Of a DNA stretch of 64,000 nt, positions 15,893-23,839 are shown in pieces; within the stretch, counting starts at the first letter, position 1, and every line of letters begins with the position of its first letter. Source of the stretch: Pelolinea submarina (GTDB lineage Bacteria; Chloroflexota; Anaerolineae; Anaerolineales; Anaerolineaceae); contig NZ_AP018437.1 in assembly GCF_003966975.1 (NCBI RefSeq), forward strand, positions 248,001 to 312,000. The letters run 5' to 3'. The notes under the pieces were generated by a model. It searched no databases. It was not told the origin of the DNA and saw only the letters and a program-made list of their open reading frames with translations. A program made the translations under genes and the position numbers.

Positions 15893-16669
15893 TTAGATAG
15901 TTGTTATATCAAAATCCTTTAATTGATCCAGCAAATCTTTGGGGTTCAGCTCGGTAATGATCGTGTCAATCTGGCTCAGCTCGCCAAACTTGTAACTGGT
16001 CTTTTTGCCAAGCTTGCTGGAGAGGCATACCAATATGGCGTCTTTTGAAATTCCGATTAATTCCGATTTTATTTCAGCGTCTTCAAAATTATCCAACATC
16101 AGGTCGCCGGTAGACAGGTCGATCGCCACCACGCCGATAAATGTTTTGTCAAAGTAGAAATTTCCCAAAACGCGCAAAGCGCTGATGCCCGTAAATCCCG
16201 CAACTTCGGCGTTGTAATCCCCGCCCGGGCAAATCAGTTTGATGTTTGGGTTGACAGACAGTGAAGTAAGGATACTGAGGCAGTTCGAAACCACGGTAAT
16301 ATGCTTGTCTGATTTCGCCAGCTTTTCTGCCAGCAGTACGTTGGTGCTGGAAGCGTCAATGTAAATGACCTCGTCATTTTCAATAATGTTCAGGGCTTTT
16401 TCGGCGATAATCTCTTTCAAAGAGACATCCTGATGCAAGCGCGTATCAAAGCGGGCGGTACGGACTTTCCCATTCAACAGCCCTTGCTCTTCTTTAAGCA
16501 AAGCGCCCCCATAAATACGCTCAATCAGCCCCTGATTTTCCAGCTTTTTTAGGTCTTTCCGGATCGAGTCTTCGGAAATATCGAATATTTCGCAAAGTTC
16601 GTTAACGTACACCTTGCCATCACGCTTGACCATTTCCCGGATTTTTCCTAATCTTTCCTGAGCAAGCAT
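15893..16669 (-). CDS. DeoR-family transcriptional regulator
   Basis: 258 aa with an N-terminal winged helix (about 3-57; V-N-E-L-C-E-I-F-D-I-S-E-D-S-I-R-K-D-L is the recognition region and I-E-R-I-Y-G-G-A the wing). A C-terminal DeoRC sugar-phosphate-sensing domain includes Y-I-D-A-S-S-T-N and the I-V-S-N-C/G-G-D-Y strands. DeoR repressors release DNA when they bind a phosphorylated sugar from the pathway they control. It lies inside the operon between EIIB and the RmlD-like gene with GGAGG before its ATG. It is the likely regulator of the shared AAACAATAA-type sites at the island promoters (inference). Confidence 0.92.
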   Translation of the reverse strand: MLAQERLGKIREMVKRDGKVYVNELCEIFDISEDSIRKDLKKLENQGLIERIYGGALLKEEQGLLNGKVRTARFDTRLHQDVSLKEIIAEKALNIIENDEVIYIDASSTNVLLAEKLAKSDKHITVVSNCLSILTSLSVNPNIKLICPGGDYNAEVAGFTGISALRVLGNFYFDKTFIGVVAIDLSTGDLMLDNFEDAEIKSELIGISKDAILVCLSSKLGKKTSYKFGELSQIDTIITELNPKDLLDQLKDFDITTI

Positions 16670-16813
16670 GAACCATCCTCCATATGTATTATTCTTTCAA
16701 CCTGGAAACTCGTATTAATAATTATAGCGCAAAGGCATTAGCGCACTTGCGCCGTAAGCATGAGTAAGTTTTGAAATCCGCAAGAAAATATCTAATATTT
16801 CGCGCCTGTTTTT

Positions 16814-17128
16814 TCAGGCAATTCCCAATTCCGTGACAATATTTTCAATAATTTTCTCGGATTTTCGGATTGCGTCGTTGGAGCTGATGTAATAAACCGG
16901 TTTTCCGGAGAATCTTTCAACGTCGCGAATTTTCACATCGTTCGTTAAAATGACAAAATCCGCTGCAGCTACCTCCGCCGCGGTGATCGCATTTTCAATT
17001 CCCATTGCACCTTGAGTTTCCACCTTGATTGATGCTTTTCTTTTTTTTGCAGCACATTCCAATCCTTCACACGCCATGTAAGTATGCGCGACGCCCGAAG
17101 GGCAGGCGCAAACAGCTACGATATTCAT
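16814..17128 (-). CDS. PTS EIIB component, fructose-like
   Basis: 104 aa single domain. The phosphorylated cysteine is C9 in C-P-S-G-V-A-H-T, the fructose EIIB signature (usually C-P-T-G-I-A-H-T). It takes phosphate from EIIA and gives it to the sugar carried by EIIC. AAAGGAG precedes the ATG. It lies 31 bases after the SDR gene. A stand-alone EIIB with a separate EIIC matches the arrangement of the frw-type PTS next to pflDC in E. coli (from memory). Confidence 0.92.
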   Translation of the reverse strand: MNIVAVCACPSGVAHTYMACEGLECAAKKRKASIKVETQGAMGIENAITAAEVAAADFVILTNDVKIRDVERFSGKPVYYISSNDAIRKSEKIIENIVTELGIA

Positions 17129-17159
17129 TTATAAAGAACTCCTTTACGCAAAAAATAAT

Positions 17160-17933
17160 TTAATAGCCACCGGTTACCATTAACGCCTGGCCGGTGATAT
17201 TTTTTGACATATCCGAAACCAAAAACAGCACAGCGTTGGCAATATCTTCCTCTGTCTGCAAGCGGTCCATGGGAATCTTGCGAACCAACTCAGCCTGCAT
17301 ATCATCTGGATTATATCCTTTCAGGGAAATGTAATCATCCAGCTGTTTTTCCCACATCGGCGTGAAAACAATGCCCGGGCAGATGGCATTCACGTTGATA
17401 TGATTTTTGGCAAATTCGTTCGCCACGCTTTGCGTGAGGCCAATTTCCCCAAACTTCGATGCGCTGTAAGATGCGAATCCTTTTGAACCAATCATTCCGG
17501 AACGCGAACTGATATTGACCACCTTGCCGTATCCGCGTTCCACCATGCCATTAATCACCTGCTGAATACATAAAAAGGCGCCGGTGAGATTTATTTCGAT
17601 GGTTTTATCCCAAATCTCCTTGGTTGTTTTCATAAAAGGCATTGGGCGGCAAACACCTGCACTGTTCACCAATATATCCACCGGGCCTATGTTTTTTTGG
17701 ATTATTTCAAATACCCGCTTAATATCACTTTCATCTGACAAATCTACCGGCTCATAATACGCCGCATGCCCACCCGCTTCAACAATCTCTTTTGTTTCCA
17801 ACCCTCTTTTTTTATCATTATCAATGCCCACCACAACAACATTGAAATTGGCCAGTTTCTGCGAAATCTCTCTGCCAATTCCGCCGGCACTTCCCGTGAT
17901 AACCGCAACTTTGTCCTTGAGTTCTTCAAACAT
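17160..17933 (-). CDS. Short-chain dehydrogenase/reductase, sorbitol-6-phosphate/acetoin-reductase-like
   Basis: 257 aa classical SDR. The cofactor motif is T-G-S-A-G-G-I-G (13-20) with N-S-A-G at 90-93 and a catalytic Ser near 142, Y156 and K160 in Y-S-A-S-K. The C-P-G-I-V-F-T-P-M-W stretch resembles polyol-phosphate and acetoin (BudC-type) dehydrogenases. D37 after the second strand favours NAD(H). It sits between EIIC and EIIB, so it probably oxidises or reduces the phosphorylated sugar/polyol or a ketone product of the pathway. AAAGGA precedes the ATG. The exact substrate is unknown. Confidence 0.85.
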   Translation of the reverse strand: MFEELKDKVAVITGSAGGIGREISQKLANFNVVVVGIDNDKKRGLETKEIVEAGGHAAYYEPVDLSDESDIKRVFEIIQKNIGPVDILVNSAGVCRPMPFMKTTKEIWDKTIEINLTGAFLCIQQVINGMVERGYGKVVNISSRSGMIGSKGFASYSASKFGEIGLTQSVANEFAKNHINVNAICPGIVFTPMWEKQLDDYISLKGYNPDDMQAELVRKIPMDRLQTEEDIANAVLFLVSDMSKNITGQALMVTGGY

Positions 17934-17959
17934 GACTGCATTCCTTTATAATAAATTGA

Positions 17960-17975
17960 GGCAAACTAAGGTAAC
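17960..17975 (+). repeat. Inverted repeat flanking the EIIC gene, 3' side copy
   Basis: GGCAAACTAAGGTAAC on the plus strand, in the leader of the SDR gene. Its exact reverse complement is at 19100-19115 in the EIIC leader. TTGAG occurs just outside both copies. See the matching entry and finding. Confidence 0.85.
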
Positions 17976-18006
17976 ATTTATAAATAGAATCGGCAAATCA
18001 CTTTGG

Positions 18007-18054
18007 AGCAGAGTAAATATACCTGTCCTGACGCGACACGATATTTACTCTGCT
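18007..18054 (-). repeat. 14-bp perfect inverted repeat across the EIIC stop codon
   Basis: AGCAGAGTAAATAT at 18007-18020 and ATATTTACTCTGCT at 18041-18054, separated by 20 bases. The second arm includes the last codons and the TAA of EIIC. In the mRNA it would form an intercistronic hairpin between eiiC and the SDR gene. There is no T run, so it is more likely an mRNA stability or partial-termination element. Confidence 0.75.
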
Positions 18055-19073
18055 TCTACGTCCTCAACAACTTCTTTTTTCAATAAATTAACAGTAACAG
18101 CGGTAACCACACACCCAATCGCCAGGCACAGCAGGAAGATCAAAGGTTTGTTGATACCCGGCAGCGCAACGAAGCTGTCCCAGGCAATGGTGCTTTCGAG
18201 GCCTAAAGCCGCAGCCAAACCACCGCCCACCGCAGAGCCAAGCATAACGCTGGGGATAACGCGCAGCGGATCCTTCACAGCAAAGGGGATAGCGCCTTCG
18301 GTAATGCCAACGCAGCCCATCAGCAGCGAGCTGATGCCCATGGTCTGTTCTTTTTGGGTGTATTTCTTTTTATTCAGCAAAACAGCGAGTGCCATTCCCA
18401 GAGGCGGGGTGGCGCAAGCGACCGTGTTGATACCCTGCGGCCAGTAAATACCTTCGTTCATCATGCCCATGCTGAAGGTATAAGCAGTTTTGTTCATTGC
18501 ACCGCCCATATCGAAGGCGTACATCATACCGTTGATGATGCCGAATAAGAATTTACTGCCGCCGCTCATGCCCTTCAGGAAATTGGATAATGAGGTCATC
18601 AGTGACGCAATAGGCGTTCCAATTACCCAATAAATCAAACCGCCGGCGACAAAAGAACCCAATATCGGAATAACGAAGATAGGCATAATGCTGGCGATTT
18701 CCTGCTTTACTTTGATTTGCTTCAGCAGAATAACAACACAACCCGCCAGCACACCACCGATCATAGCGCCAATGAAACCTGCGCCGATCGAGTTAGCCAA
18801 ATAAGCAGCGATAATACCAGGTGCGATACCGGGCCTGTCGGCCATTGAATACGCAATATAGCCGCCCATGATCGGGATAAACAGGGTTAGGCCAGCAATA
18901 CCAATGGTTGCCAATCCGCCCGGGAATCCTTCGGTTGGGGTTGCAGCATGGCCGCTCAGGATGACGCCAAAAGCGAACAGCATACCGCCGGCCACGACAA
19001 CAGGGATCATGTAAGAAACGCCTGTCATCAAGTGCTTTGGAAATTCTTTTAAACTTTTTAATACCTCATTCAT
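18045..19073 (-). CDS. PTS EIIC component, fructose-like permease
   Basis: 342 aa integral membrane protein with about eight to ten hydrophobic segments. Family motifs include M-T-G-V-S-Y-M-I-P-V-V-V near the N-terminus, M-Y-A-F-D-M-G-G-A-M-N-K-T-A-Y in the middle and I-T-E-G-A-I-P-F-A-V-K-D-P, the substrate/phosphotransfer loop. It forms the channel that takes up and phosphorylates a hexose or hexitol. It is the first gene of the long minus-strand series; GGAG lies eight bases before the ATG. The fructose-like class together with the two GREs suggests 1,5-anhydrohexitols as substrate (inference); fructose or sorbitol are the conservative alternatives. Confidence 0.92.
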   Translation of the reverse strand: MNEVLKSLKEFPKHLMTGVSYMIPVVVAGGMLFAFGVILSGHAATPTEGFPGGLATIGIAGLTLFIPIMGGYIAYSMADRPGIAPGIIAAYLANSIGAGFIGAMIGGVLAGCVVILLKQIKVKQEIASIMPIFVIPILGSFVAGGLIYWVIGTPIASLMTSLSNFLKGMSGGSKFLFGIINGMMYAFDMGGAMNKTAYTFSMGMMNEGIYWPQGINTVACATPPLGMALAVLLNKKKYTQKEQTMGISSLLMGCVGITEGAIPFAVKDPLRVIPSVMLGSAVGGGLAAALGLESTIAWDSFVALPGINKPLIFLLCLAIGCVVTAVTVNLLKKEVVEDVEAE

Positions 19074-19099
19074 ATCTTTATCTCCTTTATCAATATTTA

Positions 19100-19115
19100 G
19101 TTACCTTAGTTTGCC
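19100..19115 (-). repeat. Inverted repeat flanking the EIIC gene, 5' side copy
   Basis: GTTACCTTAGTTTGCC on plus, which is the exact reverse complement of 17960-17975. It lies in the EIIC 5' leader, 27 bases before the start codon. The two 16-mers face each other across the whole eiiC gene. Confidence 0.85.
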
Positions 19116-19158
19116 TACTCAACCAGTAATATTTACAACTGAATTAATTCCTATATAT

Positions 19159-19169
19159 TTATTGTTTAA
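19159..19169 (-). promoter_or_regulatory. Candidate operator, downstream copy
   Basis: TTAAACAATAA on the minus strand, an exact copy of the 11-mer at 19211-19221. The two are 52 bases apart, about five helical turns, which would suit cooperative or looped repressor binding. It lies downstream of the predicted EIIC start site. Confidence 0.45.
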
Positions 19170-19196
19170 CCTATATTCCATCCTAATATGTCGCAT

Positions 19197-19225
19197 ATTC
19201 TACCATATTATTATTGTTTAATCAA
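19197..19225 (-). promoter_or_regulatory. Promoter of the PTS operon with operator in the spacer
   Basis: On the minus strand TTGATT (19225-19220) and TAGAAT (19202-19197) are exactly 17 bases apart. The spacer is AAACAATAATAATATGG, whose core matches the element upstream of the PflD-like promoter. A repressor bound here would block RNA polymerase. The remainder of the 19074-19408 gap is AT-rich with no gene. Confidence 0.6.
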
Positions 19226-19408
19226 TATTTAGCTTGTTATTTCGTGTTTGTTCGGTTATTTTAATGGAAACAAAGACAACCGGACAGGATCTTAGCCTCT
19301 CCGAATGCAATTCCCGGATCATACAGGAAGAATATTTAGATTGAAATTGAATTTATGAAAATAACGCGGCCTGAAAAGTAATTGGCCCCGGCTTTATACT
19401 TGCTGGTG

Positions 19409-20335
19409 TCATCCCCCGATGGTGGTCTTGATGCCGTAGCTGCGCACCAAAGCTTCGATCTCAGCCAGGCGTTCCTCGCTGTATTCCTGTACTTCCATGA
19501 GGGAGTAATCCAGCCCCAGGCGCGCGTACTTGCCAATGCCGTAGCGGTGATAGGGCAGCAGGTCCACCTGCTGTACGGTGTCCAGTTCGCTGACAATCTG
19601 CATGCGGCCCTTGATCTCCTCGTCGGAATCGTTCAGGCCGGGGATGAGCACCAGGCGCACGTGCATGGGCATGCCGTGCTGAGCCAGCAGCTGGGCGTTC
19701 ATGACGATCACGTCATTCTCCTGACCGGTCAGCTGGCGGTGCAGATTGTGGTCGGCGGCCTTGATGTCGTACAGCACCAGGTCAATGTAAGGCAGCACTT
19801 CCTCAAAGCGGCACCAGCCCACGTGCCCGGCGGTATCCAGCGCGGTGTGGATGCCTTCGTTCTTCAGGTTGCGGGCCACCTGGGCCACAAAACCGGCCTG
19901 CCAGAGCGGCTCACCGCCCGAGAAGGTCACCCCGCCGTTGGAGGTCTGGTAGAAGACGCGGTCCTTAAGCACTTCTTTAGTAACTTCTTCCACCGTCACA
20001 AATTTGCCGGCAATTTCCAGCGCGCTGTTAGGGCAAGCATCCACGCACACCCCGCAGCCATCGCATTTGAGATGGTCAACCCACACGTACCCCGCTTCAT
20101 CGAAGGACAGGGCTTCTTTGGGGCTGGCCGACAGGCAGGTGCCGCAGTGGGCGCACTTCTCGCGTGAATACAGCAGGTCGGGCACCGGGCGGATGAGTTC
20201 GGGATTGGAACACCACAGGCAGCCCAACGGGCAGCCCTTGAAGAAAACGGTATCGCGGATGCCGGGGCCGTCCTTGGTAGAGTATTTTTGAACAGTCGAA
20301 ATCAGACCCCGCGCGGGGTTATACATGGGTAACAT
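19409..20335 (-). CDS. ybiY: GRE-activating radical SAM enzyme for the YbiW-like GRE
   Basis: 308 aa. The radical SAM ligands are C35, C39 and C42 in G-C-P-L-G-C-L-W-C, and F-S-G-G-E-P lies in the central part. The ferredoxin-like insert has C61, C64, C67 and then S71 where a fourth cysteine is usual; the second motif C91-C94-C97-C101 is intact. One auxiliary 4Fe-4S cluster may therefore have a non-cysteine ligand. It activates the GRE encoded 28 bases upstream by making its glycyl radical. Codon use is richer in G+C than in the neighbouring PTS operon. The start follows no clear ribosome binding site; the ATG four codons in (20326) is an alternative. Confidence 0.88.
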   Translation of the reverse strand: MLPMYNPARGLISTVQKYSTKDGPGIRDTVFFKGCPLGCLWCSNPELIRPVPDLLYSREKCAHCGTCLSASPKEALSFDEAGYVWVDHLKCDGCGVCVDACPNSALEIAGKFVTVEEVTKEVLKDRVFYQTSNGGVTFSGGEPLWQAGFVAQVARNLKNEGIHTALDTAGHVGWCRFEEVLPYIDLVLYDIKAADHNLHRQLTGQENDVIVMNAQLLAQHGMPMHVRLVLIPGLNDSDEEIKGRMQIVSELDTVQQVDLLPYHRYGIGKYARLGLDYSLMEVQEYSEERLAEIEALVRSYGIKTTIGG

Positions 20336-20363
20336 AACGCGCTCGATTATATCCTATCGCGGC

Positions 20364-22823
20364 TTACAAGCCCTGCTGTTCGGTGCGGGCGATGATGGCG
20401 TCCTGCACTTCGGGGATGAGCGAGGTGAACAGGGCACAGTAACCCGCCACGCGCACCATCAGGTTAGGGTGCTTTTCCGGGTGCAGGCGCGCGTCGCGCA
20501 GCTCGGCGGAATCCACGATGTTGAACTGGATGTGGAAATTGCCCAGCAAGCGGTTGGCCTCCAACAGCGCGATGAACTTCTCCAAATTATCGTCGCCCTT
20601 GAGCACATTGGGCGAGAATTTCATGTTGAGCAGCTGCCCGCCGGCCATGCGCTGGTTGGGCAGCTTGGAGACCGATTTGAGCACGGCGGTGGGGCCCTGC
20701 TTATCGGCACCCAGGCAGGGTGAAGCGCCCTCGTTGACCGGCTGGCCGGCATAGCGGCCGTCGGGCGTGGCGCCCACGTCCATGCCGTAGGGCACGTAAG
20801 AGGAAATGTTGGAGGTGGACATGGTGTAACCGCAGCCGATCGGCCCCTGGCCGTAGCGCGCGTTGTGATAGCCGGGCAGCAAGTCCAGGTAGGAGTCGTA
20901 CACGTCCGCCACGATCTCGTCCACGTAATCCTCATCGTTGCCGAACTTGGGTACGGCCAGCGCCAGTTTGCGGATCTTCTGGTTCTCGGCGCCCTCCCAG
21001 TTGGCGTCCAACGCGGCGCGCAGCTGCTCGAAGGTGACAGATTGGTCGTCAAAGACCAGCTTCCTGACCACCGCCAGCGCGTCGCCGATGATAGAGGTGC
21101 CGATGGTGGACTGGCTGACGAAATCGAACTCGCCGCCGCCGTTCTTGAGAGTCTTGCCGCGCTCGATGCTCTTATCCACCAGGGAAGAGCCGAAGGGGTC
21201 GGCATCGAAGACCTTCAGGTGGCGGTCGCAGATGGCGTCGCTTTCCACGGCCAGGTCGGTATAGAACTTGAGGAATTTTTTCCAGGCCTCCCAGACCTCG
21301 TCATAGGAGTTGAAGTGCACCTCGCGGCCAGATTGGCCGTTGACCGACATCAGTTGAATGCCGGAGGCTGGGTCGGTGCCGTTGTTGAGCACGATTTCCA
21401 AAATCTTGCCGAAATTGATGTAGGTCATGCCGGTGGCGCGGTGGCCCCAGCGGCCGGGGATGGCCACTTCCACGCAACCCATGGAGGCGTAGTCACGCGC
21501 GACCTCCTCTGGCAGGCCGATGGACATCATGGCCGGGATCACAGTCTCGTCCGCAAAGAGCGAGGGCATGCCGAAGCCTTCACGGATCAGGCGCGCGGAT
21601 TCGTTCAGCAGGGCGCGCGGACTGCCGGCCCAGTAGCGCACCGACAGGTTGGGTTCGGGCAAGCGCGTCAGGTCCATGGCGCGCAGGGACAGGTAGGTAA
21701 CCGGGTTGGTACCGTCGGTCCCGTCGGCTTTCATACCGCCCACCATCAGGTTGGAATAGAGCGGGTAGCCCACGCCAAATTCGGTGTGGTCCCAGGGGCG
21801 CACTTTGTTGAGCGAGTTCAGCTTAATAAAGAAGAGTGTGATCAATTCGAGGGCTTGCGGATTGGTCAGGCGCCCGGCTTCGATATCCGCTTGATAGTAA
21901 GGGTAAACGTACTGGTCAAAACGACCGAAAGAGAAGGAGTGGCCGTTGCTTTCGATCATCATGATCAGGTGGCAGTAGTAGACCACCTGCAGGGCTTCGT
22001 GGAAGGATTGGGCTTTGCCTTCGAAGATGCGCCGGTTGACCGCCGCGATCTGTTCCAGCTCGGCCTTGCGCTGCGGATCGCTTTCCTGCCTGGCCATTTC
22101 CTCGGCTAGTTCGGCATAGCGGCGCGCGAAGTGGATGGCCGCTCCCAGGGAGATCTCGGCAGCCTGGTAAAAATCGCGCTGTTCTTCCGTCAGATCATCC
22201 CGCTGCAAGTTTTCCTGGACTTGTTTTTGCAAGCCGCGGTAGCCCAGGGCCAGCACCTTTTCGTGATTTGGAATGATGTGCCCGTCGCCGGACATGGAGA
22301 TGCCGCCGCGGTGGATGACGTTCTGGCGCTGGGCGGCCATGTTGGTTTCGGAAATATCGGCATAGACAGCTTCCTGGTGGGTCTTGCCCTGCCAGAACGC
22401 CTGGATGCCACGCAATTTTTCTTTCGTATCCTCGCTGATGGCGAACACATCGCCGCTGCGCTGGTCAAACCGGTCGAGCTCTTCAATGACCCAGTCGATG
22501 GAATATTCGGGGAAGATGGGCGCGGCGCGTACCTGGCCGGCCTGGTTGCCGACGATCAATTGGTCTTTCTCGATGAAGATGGACATGTTGGCAAGGATGC
22601 GCTCCAGCGCTTTGGCGCGCCGCAGCACCATGGGCTGTCCCTCGGTTTCGCGGTAGGACTCGGTGATGAGCAGGGCGCGTTCCGGGCAGATGGCAGGCAC
22701 AGCCGCCATCAGGTCGGCGCGCACACGGCGCACGCGCGGGAAACCTTCGCCGCCATATTCGTAAAGCATGTTTTCGATTCCGGGGATTGCAGAGGACAAT
22801 TGATCGGGTTTAGCCGTTACCAT
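20364..22823 (-). CDS. ybiW: Glycyl radical enzyme, YbiW-like (1,5-anhydroglucitol-6-phosphate ring-opening type)
   Basis: 819 aa, complete. Radical-relay cysteine C450 and E452 lie in G-C-V-E, and the glycyl radical site is G794 in R-V-A-G-Y-C-A-L-F. The stretch after the cysteine, P-G-R-W-G-H-R-A-T-G-M-T-Y-I-N-F, and the N-terminal G-N-Q-A-x-x-V-R-A-A-P-I-F-P-E-Y parallel E. coli YbiW and differ from the PflD-like GRE at 4 kb. YbiW is reported to open 1,5-anhydroglucitol-6-phosphate to 1-deoxyfructose-6-phosphate. ATG 22823 is chosen over ATG 22838 because AAGGAG lies between them. It has G+C-rich codon use unlike the PTS operon and may have joined the island separately. Hydroxyproline dehydratase is a less likely alternative. 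Confidence 0.82.
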   Translation of the reverse strand: MVTAKPDQLSSAIPGIENMLYEYGGEGFPRVRRVRADLMAAVPAICPERALLITESYRETEGQPMVLRRAKALERILANMSIFIEKDQLIVGNQAGQVRAAPIFPEYSIDWVIEELDRFDQRSGDVFAISEDTKEKLRGIQAFWQGKTHQEAVYADISETNMAAQRQNVIHRGGISMSGDGHIIPNHEKVLALGYRGLQKQVQENLQRDDLTEEQRDFYQAAEISLGAAIHFARRYAELAEEMARQESDPQRKAELEQIAAVNRRIFEGKAQSFHEALQVVYYCHLIMMIESNGHSFSFGRFDQYVYPYYQADIEAGRLTNPQALELITLFFIKLNSLNKVRPWDHTEFGVGYPLYSNLMVGGMKADGTDGTNPVTYLSLRAMDLTRLPEPNLSVRYWAGSPRALLNESARLIREGFGMPSLFADETVIPAMMSIGLPEEVARDYASMGCVEVAIPGRWGHRATGMTYINFGKILEIVLNNGTDPASGIQLMSVNGQSGREVHFNSYDEVWEAWKKFLKFYTDLAVESDAICDRHLKVFDADPFGSSLVDKSIERGKTLKNGGGEFDFVSQSTIGTSIIGDALAVVRKLVFDDQSVTFEQLRAALDANWEGAENQKIRKLALAVPKFGNDEDYVDEIVADVYDSYLDLLPGYHNARYGQGPIGCGYTMSTSNISSYVPYGMDVGATPDGRYAGQPVNEGASPCLGADKQGPTAVLKSVSKLPNQRMAGGQLLNMKFSPNVLKGDDNLEKFIALLEANRLLGNFHIQFNIVDSAELRDARLHPEKHPNLMVRVAGYCALFTSLIPEVQDAIIARTEQQGL

Positions 22824-22920
22824 TATTACTCCTTCCATGCACAGTCGGATATATAATGACTAATTATATCCAATTTGTTTATTTTAGAATCAGTCTTGTT
22901 CGTATAAATAAAGATTTCAA

Positions 22921-23748
22921 ATGAATTATCAACTACGCTGGCTGGGCAATGCCGGATTTGAGTTCCAATTAGGGCAGACGACCCTGATTGTGGATCCTTT
23001 CCTGACACGCCCGCATTTTATCCAAACCTATTTCGGTCATGTCGCACCGGATGAAGCCGCGCTGCATAAGCACATCCCGCGCTGCGACGCCATCCTGGTC
23101 ACGCACGCGCACTTCGACCACTGCATGGACGCGCCCGCCATTGCCCTGCGCACGGGCACAAGGGTGCACGGCTCGGCCAACACCTGCCGGCTGATGCAGG
23201 CGGCCGGGCTGCCGGCGGCGCAAACGAACGAGATTGCCGGCGGCGACAGATTTTCAATCAACGATATTCGCGTCAGCGTGCTGCCGGCGGCGCATCCCTG
23301 GATACCGGGCTATACCTTCGGCAAGCTGCGGCGCGAGCTGGAATTTCCGCTGCTTTTGCGCGACTACCGCATGGACGCTTGCTTTAGTTACCTGCTGGAA
23401 TTCGAAGGCACGCGCATTTTGGTATGGAGCAGCACCCAACCGGACGGCGCCCCGCGCGCCGACCTGCTCACCTGCCGGGCAGTCTCCAGCCAGCGCTGGT
23501 ATGACACACTGCTCCGGCAAACACAGTCCAGCCTGGTGCTGCCGCAGCACTGGGACGATACCTACCAGCCGCTGTCGGACGAGCCGCAGCCCTTCTTCAG
23601 CGCGCCGCGTTTGGGCATGCCGCCCATCGGGCGCATCGACCTGGCGGATTTCTCCGCGCGCGTGCGTGAGGCCGCACCGGACTGCGCCATCCTGGTGCCC
23701 GATATCTTCAAAGCGTATTCCATCCACCCACCTTGCCGCACTGCCTGA
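22921..23748 (+). CDS. MBL-fold metallo-hydrolase (UlaG-like)
   Basis: 275 aa. The zinc motif T-H-A-H-F-D-H (residues 61-67) and the start, L-R-W-L-G-N-A-G-F-E followed by V-D-P-F-L, identify a metallo-beta-lactamase-fold hydrolase of the UlaG/YddR group. These act on phosphoesters, lactones or similar bonds. A metal-ligand histidine is also visible in A-A-H-P-W. It is divergent from the YbiW-like gene and shares an 97-base AT-rich promoter region with it. It has no Shine-Dalgarno match. Substrate unknown; a link to the GRE pathway is possible but not shown. Confidence 0.8.
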   Translation: MNYQLRWLGNAGFEFQLGQTTLIVDPFLTRPHFIQTYFGHVAPDEAALHKHIPRCDAILVTHAHFDHCMDAPAIALRTGTRVHGSANTCRLMQAAGLPAAQTNEIAGGDRFSINDIRVSVLPAAHPWIPGYTFGKLRRELEFPLLLRDYRMDACFSYLLEFEGTRILVWSSTQPDGAPRADLLTCRAVSSQRWYDTLLRQTQSSLVLPQHWDDTYQPLSDEPQPFFSAPRLGMPPIGRIDLADFSARVREAAPDCAILVPDIFKAYSIHPPCRTA

Positions 23749-23839
23749 GACATTGCCGCACCCATTAAGCTGATTTTTTCGCAATTCCGCATTGTTCTAT
23801 CCTGTTGTACAATCATACAAAATCCTCAAGGAGGGCCGC

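Noticed and set aside
15893..16669. DeoR-type gene as phage or island repressor unrelated to the PTS
   Set aside because: It lies inside the PTS series on the same strand and has a sugar-phosphate-sensing C-terminus.
20865..22109. 414-codon open frame on the plus strand
   Set aside because: Antisense to the YbiW-like GRE; no family motif and no ribosome binding site.
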